DNA of 45,412 nucleotides. Source: Beijerinckiaceae bacterium (lineage in GTDB: Bacteria; Pseudomonadota; Alphaproteobacteria; Rhizobiales; Beijerinckiaceae). Under the pieces are notes generated by a model. That model saw only the letters and a program-made list of their open reading frames with translations. It had not been told where the DNA came from and made no database searches. This document shows positions 32,971 through 41,595 of this stretch, piece after piece. Location: positions 1 to 45,412 of the forward strand of contig CANGFT010000034.1 of the NCBI GenBank assembly GCA_947453205.1. The letters are read 5' to 3'. The position numbers and the translations under genes were made by a program. Numbering within the stretch: the first letter of the stretch is position 1; each line of letters starts with the position of its first letter.

Positions 32971-33007
32971 CTGCGCTTTCCTTTGGTCTGATTGAAGACA
33001 AGGCCGC

Positions 33008-34027
33008 TCAGGCGCCCGCAGGCTTGTCGAGCCCATAGCGCTTGTTGAAACGCTCGGAGGCGTATTGTCCCGCATTGATCGGCGGATAAAGCGGGGGATG
33101 CTGCGCGTCCGAACAGTTGGGCAGGCATTGCACCATCGTGTCGTAATTGACCGCCGCGAAATAGACGAGCGACAGGCGACGGTCGGAGCGGCCATTGACC
33201 ATCGGCGGGTTGACGACCCGGTGCCAGTTCGAGGTCCAGCGGTCATTGGTCCAGCGCATCATCATGTCGCCGATGTTGATGATGAAGGCGCCGGGAATGC
33301 GGTTGACGTTGATCCACTCCCCCGAGCGCAGCTTCACCTGCAGGGAGTCGGGCGTGTCGTCGATGTGCAGAATGGTCAGCGCGCCGCCGTCGGTGTGCTC
33401 GGCGGAGCGGACCTCGCCCGGCAGAGGCTCGCTGTCGAGCGCGGGATAATGGGTGAGCCGCAAGAGGCTGCCATGCTTGTCGATATATTGGTCGAAATAC
33501 CGTTCGGGCAGGTCGAGCGCGATGGCGAAAAGGCGCATGATGAGCCGGTAGGTGTTGTCCATCGCCCTGTAGTAGTCCTTCATCAGGGGCTCGAAGGCGG
33601 AGGGTTCGTCCGGCCAGATGTTGGGCGCGAAGCTGTGCCCGGCCTCCCTGGTGAAGAAAAAGGGATCGTCGGGAACGTCGACGCGCCCCACCGCGAAGCT
33701 CTCCTGCAGGGAGCGGCCGATATTGGGGTTCTGCGCGATGCCGACGGAGCGGCCCTTGAAGGCGTTATAGCCGCGCGATCCCGCCTTCTCCGGGCAGAAC
33801 TGCATCTTCTTGTCTTCGGGCAGATCGAAGAAGTCGAGCGAGACCTGGTTCACCTTGGCGATCAACTCCTCCGACACGCCATGGCCGGAGATGATGAGGA
33901 ACCCGATGTCCTCCAGCGCCTTGCGAACCTCGGCGACCACGCGCGACCGCTCGGCTTCGCTCGCGCTCGAGAAGGCCGCAAGGTCGATCAGCGGAATGGG
34001 TGAGGTTGATTGGGATGAGGCTGACAT
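33008..34027 (-). CDS. IPNS-like Fe(II)/2-oxoglutarate-dependent oxygenase
   Basis: A 339-residue protein of the isopenicillin N synthase/gibberellin oxidase family. The N-terminal DIOX_N part reads IPLIDLAAF and EDIGFLIISGHGVSEELI. The iron ligands are His211 and Asp213 (AEHTDGGALTIL) and His269 (SNWHRVVNPP), and Arg284-x-Ser286 (RRLS) for 2-oxoglutarate. It probably hydroxylates or cleaves the compound taken up by the importer. ATG 34027 follows CAGGAGGGAGCCC. A small GCCTC-TTCG-GAGGC hairpin (34051-34064) lies in its leader. Confidence 0.88.
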   Translation of the reverse strand: MSASSQSTSPIPLIDLAAFSSASEAERSRVVAEVRKALEDIGFLIISGHGVSEELIAKVNQVSLDFFDLPEDKKMQFCPEKAGSRGYNAFKGRSVGIAQNPNIGRSLQESFAVGRVDVPDDPFFFTREAGHSFAPNIWPDEPSAFEPLMKDYYRAMDNTYRLIMRLFAIALDLPERYFDQYIDKHGSLLRLTHYPALDSEPLPGEVRSAEHTDGGALTILHIDDTPDSLQVKLRSGEWINVNRIPGAFIINIGDMMMRWTNDRWTSNWHRVVNPPMVNGRSDRRLSLVYFAAVNYDTMVQCLPNCSDAQHPPLYPPINAGQYASERFNKRYGLDKPAGA

Positions 34028-34083
34028 GGGCTCCCTCCTGCTTGTTTTCAGCCTCTTCGGAGGCGTCTTAATTGTCAGCGCAA

Positions 34084-34111
34084 ACTATACACCACAACCA
34101 AAGCCCAGCAA
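34084..34111 (-). promoter_or_regulatory. Candidate promoter for the IPNS-like gene
   Basis: On the minus strand TTGCTG (34111-34106) and TATAGT (34089-34084) are spaced by 16 bases, about 57 bases before ATG 34027. Confidence 0.4.
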
Positions 34112-34218
34112 GGGCGGCCGCCATGCGAGCTATTGGGCGGACTCTCAGGGAATTCCGGGCTTTCGCCGATATGACGCGCGAGCGAAGGCCAAATCGACGC
34201 CCTAGCCCTCGCGCCCCC

Positions 34219-34247
34219 TTGCGAGCCCCGAGCCGCGCGTCTATAAG
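34219..34247 (+). promoter_or_regulatory. Promoter of tRNA-Pro
   Basis: TTGCGA (34219-34224) and TATAAG (34242-34247) are separated by 17 bases and lie 29 bases before the tRNA. Spacing and hexamers are good for a housekeeping sigma-70 promoter. Confidence 0.6.
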
Positions 34248-34276
34248 ACCGGCGTCGCGCCTTGCCGCGCGGTTGT

Positions 34277-34353
34277 CGGAGTGTAGCGCAGTCTGGTAGC
34301 GCACCTCGTTCGGGACGAGGGGGTCGTAGGTTCGAATCCTATCACTCCGACCA
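34277..34353 (+). tRNA. tRNA-Pro (anticodon CGG)
   Basis: The acceptor arm CGGAGTG pairs with CACTCCG, followed by A and an encoded CCA. The anticodon arm CCTCG, loop TTCGGGA, CGAGG gives anticodon CGG, reading CCG. The T arm has GGTTCGAATCC. The 77-base length with CCA is normal. The 34028-34218 stretch before it contains no gene I can support. A GGCGC/GCGCC stem with a T-containing loop at 34384-34404 may end the transcript. Confidence 0.95.
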
Positions 34354-34462
34354 ATCAAACCCGGAAGTAGAGCCATATTCGCCCTGGCGCCGTTCTTTGC
34401 GCCGGGCGCAGACGTGGCTTTTATGGTCGCGCTGGTCTTTCTGGCTGTCTATAAGGGGCCCC

Positions 34463-35098
34463 ATGAGCGACACCTCGACACCAAAGCGCAGCGAATCCCA
34501 GCGCGCCGGCGCCACCCAGGCCATATTGGACTGGCACGCCGCGGTGCCGGATGACCGTCTGGCCCATCTGGTGCGCGACGCCCGCCGCGGCCTCGGGCGC
34601 TGCCTGCAGATGCGCCTCGCCGAACATGGCGTCGCCTCGGGCCACTGGACCTTCCTGCGCATCCTCTGGGTGCGCGAGGGCTTCACCCAGCGCGAGCTCA
34701 GCGAGCTTGCGGGCGTCATGGAGCCTACCGCCTTCGCCGCCCTCCACGCCATGGAGAAGCTGGGCTATGTCACGCGCCAGCGGCGGCCGGACAATCGCAA
34801 GAACATCTATGTCTACCTCACCGACGAAGGCCGGGCGCTGCGCGAAAAGCTCGTTCCGCTGGCCGAAGAGATCAACGGCATGGCCGTAGAGGGGCTGAGC
34901 GCCGAGGAAGTGGCGGTCATGCGCAAGGGCCTGCATCTCATGATCGAGAACCTCGCGACCTATGAGGAAGGCGCCGTCAACGAACGCAGGCGCGTGCCCT
35001 CGACCCGCGAGCTTGCGCGTCTGGCGCGCGGCGAGCCGCCCCGCGGCGCCGCCTCCCAGTCCCCCTCCCCCTCCCCCGCCCGGCCCATGCGCCCATGA
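34463..35098 (+). CDS. MarR-family transcriptional regulator
   Basis: A 211-residue regulator. The winged helix-turn-helix is REGFTQRELSELAGVMEPTA, then FAALHAMEKLGYVTRQRRPD and a wing NRKNIYVYLTDEGRALREKL. The C-terminus from about residue 170 is a proline/serine-rich tail, longer than usual. MarR proteins bind palindromes and respond to phenolic or other small ligands. The stop region overlaps an alternative start of the copper chaperone gene (ATGA at 35095). The target is not evident. Confidence 0.87.
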   Translation: MSDTSTPKRSESQRAGATQAILDWHAAVPDDRLAHLVRDARRGLGRCLQMRLAEHGVASGHWTFLRILWVREGFTQRELSELAGVMEPTAFAALHAMEKLGYVTRQRRPDNRKNIYVYLTDEGRALREKLVPLAEEINGMAVEGLSAEEVAVMRKGLHLMIENLATYEEGAVNERRRVPSTRELARLARGEPPRGAASQSPSPSPARPMRP

Positions 35099-35121
35099 TC
35101 TTCGCCAAGGGAGCCAAACCC

Positions 35122-35607
35122 ATGCGTCTTTCGACCTTTCTTGCGGTCGGCGCCTTCGCCTTTCTTGCGCCATTCCAGCCAGTCCATGCCCAGCAGGCTG
35201 CGGCGCCCGGCCTCGAAATCTCTCAGGCCTGGTCGCGGGCCACCCCCGCCTCGGCCCCTGTGGGCGTCGGCTATCTCGCGCTGACGAACCGGGGCGCGGA
35301 AGCTGACCGCCTGATCGGGGGCGCCTCGGAGGTCGCCGCGCGCGTCGAAGTCCATGAGATGAGCATGGACGGCGGCGTCATGAAAATGCGCGAGGTCGCG
35401 GGCGGGCTCGAGATCAAGCCGGGGGAGCGGCGCGAACTCAAGCCCGGCGGCCATCATCTCATGCTGATCGGCCTCAAGCGTCCCCTCAAAGAGGGCGAGC
35501 GCTTCAGGGTCGAGCTCAAGTTCGAAAAGGCGGGCGCCAGAGAGGTGGAGTTCGCCGTGCAGGGCATGGGCGCGGCGGCGCCGGCGCAGCAGCATCATCA
35601 CCACTGA
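35122..35607 (+). CDS. PCuAC-family periplasmic copper chaperone
   Basis: A 161-residue protein from ATG 35122, chosen for AAGGGAG upstream. Signal peptide MRLSTFLAVGAFAFLAPFQP ends VHA/QQ. The copper site HxM...MKM...HHLM is present: His78, Met80, Met89 and His112/Met114, close to the classic spacing. The C-terminus ends with four histidines (AQQHHHH). Relatives deliver Cu(I) to the CuA centre of cytochrome oxidase with Sco, but no oxidase or Sco gene is here. Pairing with MarR is unusual. Confidence 0.85.
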   Translation: MRLSTFLAVGAFAFLAPFQPVHAQQAAAPGLEISQAWSRATPASAPVGVGYLALTNRGAEADRLIGGASEVAARVEVHEMSMDGGVMKMREVAGGLEIKPGERRELKPGGHHLMLIGLKRPLKEGERFRVELKFEKAGAREVEFAVQGMGAAAPAQQHHHH

Positions 35608-35713
35608 AGCCCTCGCCTGCCCGTGAGTTGAGGCCGGGACGCGCCCTGTCTACTATCCCTGACGATTCGCTGGATGCGCTGCAAACGCGTCCGCCACCCA
35701 TCGGGAGGACACG

Positions 35714-37471
35714 ATGACAAAGCGCACCGAAGACAAATATCGCGGCTGGCAGTCCGACATCATCGTCGACCTCATTCAACGCTACGGGTTCGAATATATC
35801 ACCCTCAATCCCGGCGCGAGCTTCCGCGGGTTGCACGACTCCCTCATCAATTACGGCAAGAACGATCCGCCGATGATGCTCTGCAACCACGAGGAGATCG
35901 CGGTGCAGATCGCCCATGGCTACGCCAAGGCCTCCGGCAAGCCCATGGCGGTCATCCTGCACAATCTCGTGGGCATGCTGCATGCGACCATGGCGATCTA
36001 CTACGCCTATATGGACCGCGTGCCGATCTTCATCATGGGCGCCACTGGCCCGATGGACGAGGGCAAGCGCCGCCCGCATATCGACTGGACGCACACCGCG
36101 CTCGTGCAGGGCAACGCCATCCGCGATTATGTGAAGTGGGACTATCAGCCCACCTCCATCGACGGCGTGCCCGAGAGCTTCGCCCGCGCCTATTCCATCA
36201 TGACCACCCAGCCGCAGGGCCCGGTCTATATGTGCTATGACGCCGCCCTGCAGGAAGCGCCGCTCACCAAGGAGGTGAAGCTTCCCCCGGCCTATGCCGT
36301 GCCCACGCCCTCGCCCATGATGCCCGACCCCCAGGCCATCGGCCAGATCGCCGAGCGGCTCTGCGCGGCGGACTATCCGCTGCTGCTGCCCGAATATATG
36401 GGCCGCCGCGAGGGAGGCTTTGAAAATCTGGTGACGCTCGCCGAAACCATCGGCGCGGGCGTATGGGACATCGCCAACGCCCTCAACTTCCCCAACAAGC
36501 ATCCGCTCTGCATCAGCCTCGACAAGGAGGCGCTGCGCGACGTCGATTGCGTGCTCGGCCTCGACATCAAGGATTTCGAAAAGGCCACCCACGAACTCGA
36601 AAAGACCAAGCGCGAGATCACGCCCATAGTGAAGGCGGACGCCGACTGGATGGAGATGGGCTTCGCCGAGGTCAACATCAGCAAATGGGCCATGGACTAT
36701 TGCCGCATGCAGCCCTGCTCCGTGCGCGCGCTCGGCGACACATCGCTGGGCGTGCCCGTGCTCATCGAAGTGCTGCAGCAGCGCATCGCCGCCGACCCGG
36801 CGCTGCAGGCGAAGATCGCCGAGCGCAAGGCGCGCATCGGCAAGCGCCATGACGAGACCTGGGCCAAGTGGCAGCAGGACGCGAAGAAGGATTGGGCCGC
36901 CGCGCCCATGACGACCGAGCGCCTTGCGCTGGAGGTCTGGGACGTCATCAAGGATGAGGACTGGGTGCTCACCGCCAACACGCTCAAGCACGGCGTGCGC
37001 AAGCTCTGGGACTTCGACAAGCCCTATCGCCACCCCGGCATCGAGCTTGGCACCTCAACGCAGATCGGCATGTCCATGGGCGTGGCGCTGGCCCACAAGA
37101 AGGCCGGCCGCCTGGTCGTGGATCTGCAGCCCGATGGCGATCTCATGTTCGACGCGGGCGCCCTGTGGGTCGCGGCGAAATACGAGATCCCCATGCTCAT
37201 CGTCATGTATAACAACCGCGCCTATTACAACGACTGGGAGCACCAGATCCGCATGGCCCGCCAGCGCGGCACGGACATCAACAAGGCCCATATCGGCATG
37301 GATCTCTTCGGCCCCGAGCCCGACTTCGGCGCCCTCGCCCGCTCCATGGGCGTCTATGGCGAAGGCCCCTTCGAGGATCCCAAGGACGTGCGCGCCGCCC
37401 TGCTGCGCGCCATCGAGGTCGTGAAGTCCGGCAAGCCCGCGCTCATCGACACGGTGACCCGCCACCGCTGA
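35714..37471 (+). CDS. ThDP-dependent enzyme, acetolactate-synthase/decarboxylase-like
   Basis: A 585-residue protein with the three-domain plan of the POX/ALS group. The cofactor-activating glutamate is in MMLCNHEEIAVQIAHGYAKA (about residue 60). The central domain is modified (GVWDIANALNFPNKHPLCIS). The ThDP-Mg motif is QPDGDLMFDAGALWVAAKYE followed by MLIVMYNN; the first Gly of GDG is replaced by Pro (PDGD). It probably decarboxylates or ligates a 2-oxo acid, or cleaves an acyloin. Ribosome site GGGAGGA. It stands alone between the copper chaperone (106 bp) and the convergent SDR. Confidence 0.85.
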   Translation: MTKRTEDKYRGWQSDIIVDLIQRYGFEYITLNPGASFRGLHDSLINYGKNDPPMMLCNHEEIAVQIAHGYAKASGKPMAVILHNLVGMLHATMAIYYAYMDRVPIFIMGATGPMDEGKRRPHIDWTHTALVQGNAIRDYVKWDYQPTSIDGVPESFARAYSIMTTQPQGPVYMCYDAALQEAPLTKEVKLPPAYAVPTPSPMMPDPQAIGQIAERLCAADYPLLLPEYMGRREGGFENLVTLAETIGAGVWDIANALNFPNKHPLCISLDKEALRDVDCVLGLDIKDFEKATHELEKTKREITPIVKADADWMEMGFAEVNISKWAMDYCRMQPCSVRALGDTSLGVPVLIEVLQQRIAADPALQAKIAERKARIGKRHDETWAKWQQDAKKDWAAAPMTTERLALEVWDVIKDEDWVLTANTLKHGVRKLWDFDKPYRHPGIELGTSTQIGMSMGVALAHKKAGRLVVDLQPDGDLMFDAGALWVAAKYEIPMLIVMYNNRAYYNDWEHQIRMARQRGTDINKAHIGMDLFGPEPDFGALARSMGVYGEGPFEDPKDVRAALLRAIEVVKSGKPALIDTVTRHR

Positions 37472-37481
37472 GCGTGATTGG

Positions 37482-37505
37482 GGAGCGCTCCGAAAGCGGC
37501 GCTCC
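37482..37505. terminator. Hairpin between convergent genes
   Basis: GGAGCGC (37482-37488) pairs with GCGCTCC (37499-37505), loop of ten. It sits in the 37-bp gap between the ThDP enzyme and the convergent SDR, so it may end both transcripts. No T-run. Confidence 0.4.
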
Positions 37506-37508
37506 GCC

Positions 37509-38249
37509 TCACCACATCAACTGGCCGCCGTTGGGATGGACGAGCTGTCCTGACATATAGGACGCGCGCTCGCTCAGCAGAAAATCCACGACGACCGCGA
37601 CATCCTCAGGCTGGCCCATGCGGCCCAGCGGCAGGATGTTCGCGAATTTCTGCTTCGTCGCCGCATGCTGCTCGGGCGTGCGGCCAGACGCCAGCATGGG
37701 CGTGTCGATCGGCCCGGGCCCTATGGCGTTGACGCGTATGCCCCTTGGCGTGAACTCGCAGGCGAGCGCCTTGGTCATGGAATAGATCGCGGTCTTCGCC
37801 GCCGTGTAGGTGGCGTTGCCCGCCACGCCCATGACCGCGAAGTCGGAGGAGGTGTTAACGATGGCGCCCTGTCCGCGCTCCACCATCTCCCCCAGAACAG
37901 CCTGACAGCTCAGGAACACGCCCTTCACATGGGTGGCGATCATGAGATCCCAGTCGGCCTCGTTGATGAGGTCGACGGGATTGCGGCGGTTGATCCCGGC
38001 GTTGGCGAAGAGCGCGTCGACAGGCCCGAAGGCGCGGCGCGCGCGCTCGACCATGGCGAAGACCGCCGCGCGGCTCGTCACATCCACCTCGACGCCAAGC
38101 GCCTGTCCGCCCGCAGCTTCAATCTCCGCCGCGACGCGCCGCGCGCCATCGCCATCCCGGTCGGCGACGACGACCTTCATGCGCCGTCCAAGGCGCAGCG
38201 CGCTCGCCCGCCCGATGCCGCTGGCCGCTCCCGTCACGATTCCATGCAT
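37509..38249 (-). CDS. Short-chain dehydrogenase/reductase (SDR)
   Basis: A 246-residue classical SDR: TGAASGIG, NAGINRRNPV, catalytic Ser in VNTSSDFAVMG and YTAAK, then GPGPIDTPM and a terminal HPNGGQLMW. ATG 38249 has GGGAGC upstream. Last gene of the seven-gene minus-strand operon that begins with the dienelactone hydrolase. It lies 10 bp from the other SDR. It likely oxidises an alcohol intermediate. Confidence 0.87.
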   Translation of the reverse strand: MHGIVTGAASGIGRASALRLGRRMKVVVADRDGDGARRVAAEIEAAGGQALGVEVDVTSRAAVFAMVERARRAFGPVDALFANAGINRRNPVDLINEADWDLMIATHVKGVFLSCQAVLGEMVERGQGAIVNTSSDFAVMGVAGNATYTAAKTAIYSMTKALACEFTPRGIRVNAIGPGPIDTPMLASGRTPEQHAATKQKFANILPLGRMGQPEDVAVVVDFLLSERASYMSGQLVHPNGGQLMW

Positions 38250-38259
38250 GGCGAGCTCC

Positions 38260-38994
38260 CTAGAACAGATTGGCGCCGCCGGTGACGCGAATGTCCTGCC
38301 CGGTCATGAAGCTGTTCTCCCGGTCTAGCAGAAACAAAGCCGCCTCCGCCATGTCGAGCGGCGTGCCGATGCGCTTCATGGGATTGGCGGCGGCGCGCGC
38401 CGCAAGAACCGCCTCGTCGAGATTGGCGCGGGGCATGGCGGTGTCGGCGATGGCGGGCGAGACGGCGTTCACGCGGATGTTGTCGCGCGCCACATCAAGG
38501 GCCATCGAGCGCATGAGCCCGAGGATGCCGCCCTTGGTGGCGGAATAGGCCACGGAGTTCACGCCGCCCGTGCGCGCCATGGTCGAGGAGAACAGGACGA
38601 TGCTGCCCGACTTCTGCGCGCGCATGTTCGGAAGCACCGCCTGGGCGGCGAGCAGGCTGCCCTTGAGGTTGATGCTGAAATGCAGGTCGAAGCTCTCATC
38701 ATCGATCTTGAGGAAGGGCTGGGCGCGATAGACGCCCGCGAGGCAAACGAGGCCGTGGACATGCCCGAACCTTGCCTGCGCGCGCTGCGCGGCCCCCGCC
38801 ATGGCGGCGCCGTCGCGCACGTCGAGCGCCTCGAACATCAGGCGCTCATGGGCCAGATCCGCCAGCGGCCCCGGCGCCCTGTCCCATGCGCTGACGCCAT
38901 AGCCCTCTTCGAGCAGGCGGCGCACCAGCGCAAGGCCGATGCCCCCTGCCGCGCCTGTCACGCAGACAGCGCCGCATTGCTCAGGTTTCGACAC
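38260..38994 (-). CDS. Short-chain dehydrogenase/reductase (SDR)
   Basis: A 244-residue SDR: TGAAGGIG, LVCLAGVYRAQPF, Ser in IVLFSSTMARTG, YSATKGG and a terminal DIRVTGGANLF. It starts at GTG 38994 behind GGAGGGG and overlaps the permease gene by 14 bp. It is only distantly similar to the neighbouring SDR, so the pair probably acts on two steps or two stereoisomers. Confidence 0.87.
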   Translation of the reverse strand: MSKPEQCGAVCVTGAAGGIGLALVRRLLEEGYGVSAWDRAPGPLADLAHERLMFEALDVRDGAAMAGAAQRAQARFGHVHGLVCLAGVYRAQPFLKIDDESFDLHFSINLKGSLLAAQAVLPNMRAQKSGSIVLFSSTMARTGGVNSVAYSATKGGILGLMRSMALDVARDNIRVNAVSPAIADTAMPRANLDEAVLAARAAANPMKRIGTPLDMAEAALFLLDRENSFMTGQDIRVTGGANLF

Positions 38995-39742
38995 TGGTGC
39001 CCCTCCAGCGCAGGAAATGGCCTTCGACCCGCAGGAAAATGAAGTTGATGAGGAAGCCGAGCAGCCCCAGCGTGAAGATGCCCGCGAACATTTCAGGCAC
39101 GCGGAAGATGCGCTGCATGTCCAGAATGAAATAGCCGATGCCGCTGTTGCCCGTGATCATCTCGGCCACCACCGCCACGATCAGCGCGATGCCAAGGCTG
39201 ATGCGCATGCCCGTGAGGATATTGGGCAAGGCCGCCGGCAGAATGATCTGCCACAGCGCCTTCGTGCGCGACAGGCCGAAGGTGCGGCCCGTGTCGATCA
39301 GCACGGGATCGACCGCCCGCACGCCGCCATAGGTGTTGAGCAGGATAGGGAACATGCAGGCCAGAAAGATCACGAAGACCTTCATCTCATTGCCGATGCC
39401 AAGAAAGAGGATCGCCACGGGAATATAGGCCGAGCTTGGAATGGGGCGGATGAATTCCGTGATGGGCTCCAGCAGGCGATAGACGAGCGGGATCGTGCCC
39501 ATGAGCAGGCCAAGGGGAACCGCGATGATCGCGGCGAGGCCAAAGCCCGCGAAGATGCGCCCCATGCTCGGCATGAGCTGGCGCGTCAATTCACCCGAAC
39601 CCAGCACCGCCTTGCTCCAGGAGGCGAAGATCACGCTCACGCGCGGAAAGGTGATGGGGTCGATCAGCTTGTTGGCCGAGGCGAACTCCCACAGCAGCAA
39701 CAGGCAGAGGATGAGCAGAAAACCGGGCCACCGTTTTTTCAT
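38981..39742 (-). CDS. NitT/TauT-type ABC permease
   Basis: A 253-residue permease with helices such as WPGFLLILCLLLLWEFASAN and FAGFGLAAIIAVPLGLLMGT. The EAA loop is TGRTFGLSRTKALWQIILPA. It overlaps the ATPase stop by ATGA. No binding-protein gene is in this operon; SBPs at 8784 or 22334 are of the matching class. Confidence 0.9.
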   Translation of the reverse strand: MKKRWPGFLLILCLLLLWEFASANKLIDPITFPRVSVIFASWSKAVLGSGELTRQLMPSMGRIFAGFGLAAIIAVPLGLLMGTIPLVYRLLEPITEFIRPIPSSAYIPVAILFLGIGNEMKVFVIFLACMFPILLNTYGGVRAVDPVLIDTGRTFGLSRTKALWQIILPAALPNILTGMRISLGIALIVAVVAEMITGNSGIGYFILDMQRIFRVPEMFAGIFTLGLLGFLINFIFLRVEGHFLRWRGTSVET

Positions 39743-40560
39743 GGAGCCGCGCCCTTTTCCTGAAGGAAGATGCTGGCGAAAAGCTGCTGGCGCAGCGCAT
39801 GGAACCGGGGCTCCGCCCGGGTCGTGATCTGGTCGCGCGGATAGGACAGATCAATCGCCACGTCCTCATGGATCTTCGCGGGCGACTTGGTCAGGGAGAT
39901 GATGCGGCTCGACAGAAACACCGCCTCCTCCACATCATGGGTCACAAAGAGAATGGTGACGGGAATGGTGCGCCAGATGCTCAGGATCAGCTCCTGCAGA
40001 ATGGCGCGCGTCAAGGCGTCCACCGCGCTGAAGGGCTCGTCCATGAGGAGCACCGAAGGCTCGCAGATCAGGGCGCGCGCGATCACGACGCGCTGCTGCA
40101 TGCCCCCCGAGAGCTGATAGGGAAAATAATTCTCATAGCCCTCAAGGCCCACCAGCTTCACATAATGGCGGCACAAATCCTCGCGCTCCATGCGCGACAG
40201 ATTTTTCTTGTGGCTGTTGAGGCCGAACTCGATGTTCTGGATGACTGTGCGCCAGGGAAAGATCGACTTCGTATATTGCTGGAAGACATAGATCATGCCG
40301 TCCGCAGGGCCGGTGACCGCCTTGCCGTTGAAGAGGATCTCGCCGCCGCTCGCAGGTTCAAGGCCCGAGATCAGCTTGAGCAAGGTGGACTTGCCGCAGC
40401 CCGAAGGGCCGACGATGGACAGGAACGCGCCCTGCGGAATGGCGCAGGATATGCCGTCGAACACCGTCAGCGACTGGCCATTCACCGCGAAACGCTTGGC
40501 GGCGTTCCGCACTTCGATGATGGGCCGGGCCTCGGCCTGAACCTCATGCGTGGCGGTCAC
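39739..40560 (-). CDS. NitT/TauT-type ABC ATPase
   Basis: A 273-residue ATPase with GPSGCGKSTLLKLISGLEPA, FQQYTKSIFPWRT, LSGGMQQRVVIARALICEPS, VLLMDEPFSAVDALTRAILQ and FVTHDVEEAVFLSSRI. I place the start at GTG 40560, since AGGGGAG is six bases upstream; ATGs at 40578 and 40587 lack a ribosome site. It forms the importer with the downstream permease. Confidence 0.9.
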   Translation of the reverse strand: MTATHEVQAEARPIIEVRNAAKRFAVNGQSLTVFDGISCAIPQGAFLSIVGPSGCGKSTLLKLISGLEPASGGEILFNGKAVTGPADGMIYVFQQYTKSIFPWRTVIQNIEFGLNSHKKNLSRMEREDLCRHYVKLVGLEGYENYFPYQLSGGMQQRVVIARALICEPSVLLMDEPFSAVDALTRAILQELILSIWRTIPVTILFVTHDVEEAVFLSSRIISLTKSPAKIHEDVAIDLSYPRDQITTRAEPRFHALRQQLFASIFLQEKGAAP

Positions 40561-40597
40561 TTGATCTCCCCTGGACATGAAATTCATTTTGAGCCGC

Positions 40598-41293
40598 TCA
40601 GGCGCCGACAGCCCGGGCCTTGCGCGCAAGCCCGTCAAAGAGGTCAAGCATGCGCTCGCGCCAGGCGTAGACCGGATCATCCGCTTCAAGGAGCTGCTTG
40701 CGCGAGACGCCGCGCACCCAGGCGAAGCCGCCGAAAAGGCAATAATCCGCAAAGGCGGGCGCATCGCCATTCACGAAAGCCTGTTCCTGCAAAAGCGCGC
40801 GCATCGGCGCCAGCGCAGGCTTCATCAAAGCGCGCGCCTCGTCCTCGCCGATGACGAAGGCTTCGAGCGTCTTGCCCACCCGCGCCTCGCGGCTCTTGCG
40901 GAAGTAGTCGCGGTCGGCTGCGTCGATGGCCTCGTAAATGTCGAGCAACACCGCCTTGAGGGCGATGGGCGCGAAGACCATCTGCGAGAAGTGCCGGGTG
41001 AAGCTGGCGAGCGCCCTGCCCTGCGCGCCCTCCATCAGCGCCGGGCGGTCCGCATAGCGCTTGTCGAGATAATCGGCGATGGCCCAGGAGTCGTGAACCA
41101 CCGTCTCGCCGTCACGCAGCACCGGCACAAGGCCCTGCCCCGAAAAGGCGATGGCCTCCTTGTCGCGGAAGCGCCAGGGGATGGTCTCGACCTCAAGCCC
41201 CTTGTGCGCCAGCGCCATGCGGATGCGCCAGCAATAGGGGCTGAAGCGAACCGCAGGGTCCGCTCCAGCCAGATCATACATCTGCATGCTCAC
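40598..41293 (-). CDS. Glutathione S-transferase, LigE-like
   Basis: A 231-residue GST. The N-terminal thioredoxin domain has VRFSPYCWRIRMALAHKGLE, then GLVPVLRDGETVVHDSWAIA and DYLDKRYADRP. This combination recalls LigE-type beta-aryl etherases (SPFVWR..., DSWVIAEYLD), which cleave lignin-type aryl ethers using glutathione. Similarity is judged by eye and substrate is not proven. It starts at GTG 41293 (ATG 41287 is an alternative) and overlaps the small upstream gene (GTGA). Neighbours include two SDRs and a dienelactone hydrolase, compatible with aromatic degradation. Confidence 0.78.
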   Translation of the reverse strand: MSMQMYDLAGADPAVRFSPYCWRIRMALAHKGLEVETIPWRFRDKEAIAFSGQGLVPVLRDGETVVHDSWAIADYLDKRYADRPALMEGAQGRALASFTRHFSQMVFAPIALKAVLLDIYEAIDAADRDYFRKSREARVGKTLEAFVIGEDEARALMKPALAPMRALLQEQAFVNGDAPAFADYCLFGGFAWVRGVSRKQLLEADDPVYAWRERMLDLFDGLARKARAVGA

Positions 41294-41586
41294 ATGGCCC
41301 TCGCAAAGTGCAATGGGTCTTCGTCGCCCGAGCCCAGATGGATCGCCTCGCCGCTGTCGAGCGCCGCCTGGATGCGGCGCACGAGTTCACGGGCGGAGGC
41401 CGCCGAAAGCTCGACGGCCACGCGCTCTTTCGAGCGCGAGTCCACGAAGTCGATGTTCAGGGCGTGGTCGAGGGGCACATGCACGGGATGGTCGTAATAG
41501 ACCACCGCCGTGTCGACGCGCATCCAGCCGCTGCGGCCTTTGGCGCTGCCGAAGATCGGCGCCTTTTCCGTGATGTAGGAACACAT
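41290..41586 (-). CDS. Small DUF6295-like protein
   Basis: A 98-residue cytoplasmic protein beginning MCSYITEKAPIFGSAKGRSG, with WMRVDTAVVYYDHPVHVPLD and HALNIDF. I associate this pattern (MCxYI, GSxKG, YxDHPVHxPxxHxLNIDF) with the family DUF6295, of unknown function. It is between the hydrolase (9 bp) and GST genes. Conserved Cys and His could bind a metal. Confidence 0.65.
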   Translation of the reverse strand: MCSYITEKAPIFGSAKGRSGWMRVDTAVVYYDHPVHVPLDHALNIDFVDSRSKERVAVELSAASARELVRRIQAALDSGEAIHLGSGDEDPLHFARAM

Positions 41587-41595
41587 GGTCCGACC

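Noticed and set aside
18674..34353. Genomic island bounded by tRNA-Gln and tRNA-Pro
   Set aside because: No integrase, no direct repeat of either tRNA 3' end found by eye, and the two tRNAs are on opposite strands.
34262..34462. N-terminal extension of the MarR frame over tRNA-Pro
   Set aside because: The frame is open by chance through the tRNA; MarR homology starts after ATG 34463.
35516..37033. Minus-strand frame of 505 codons
   Set aside because: Antisense shadow of the ThDP enzyme gene; no ribosome site and no known domains.
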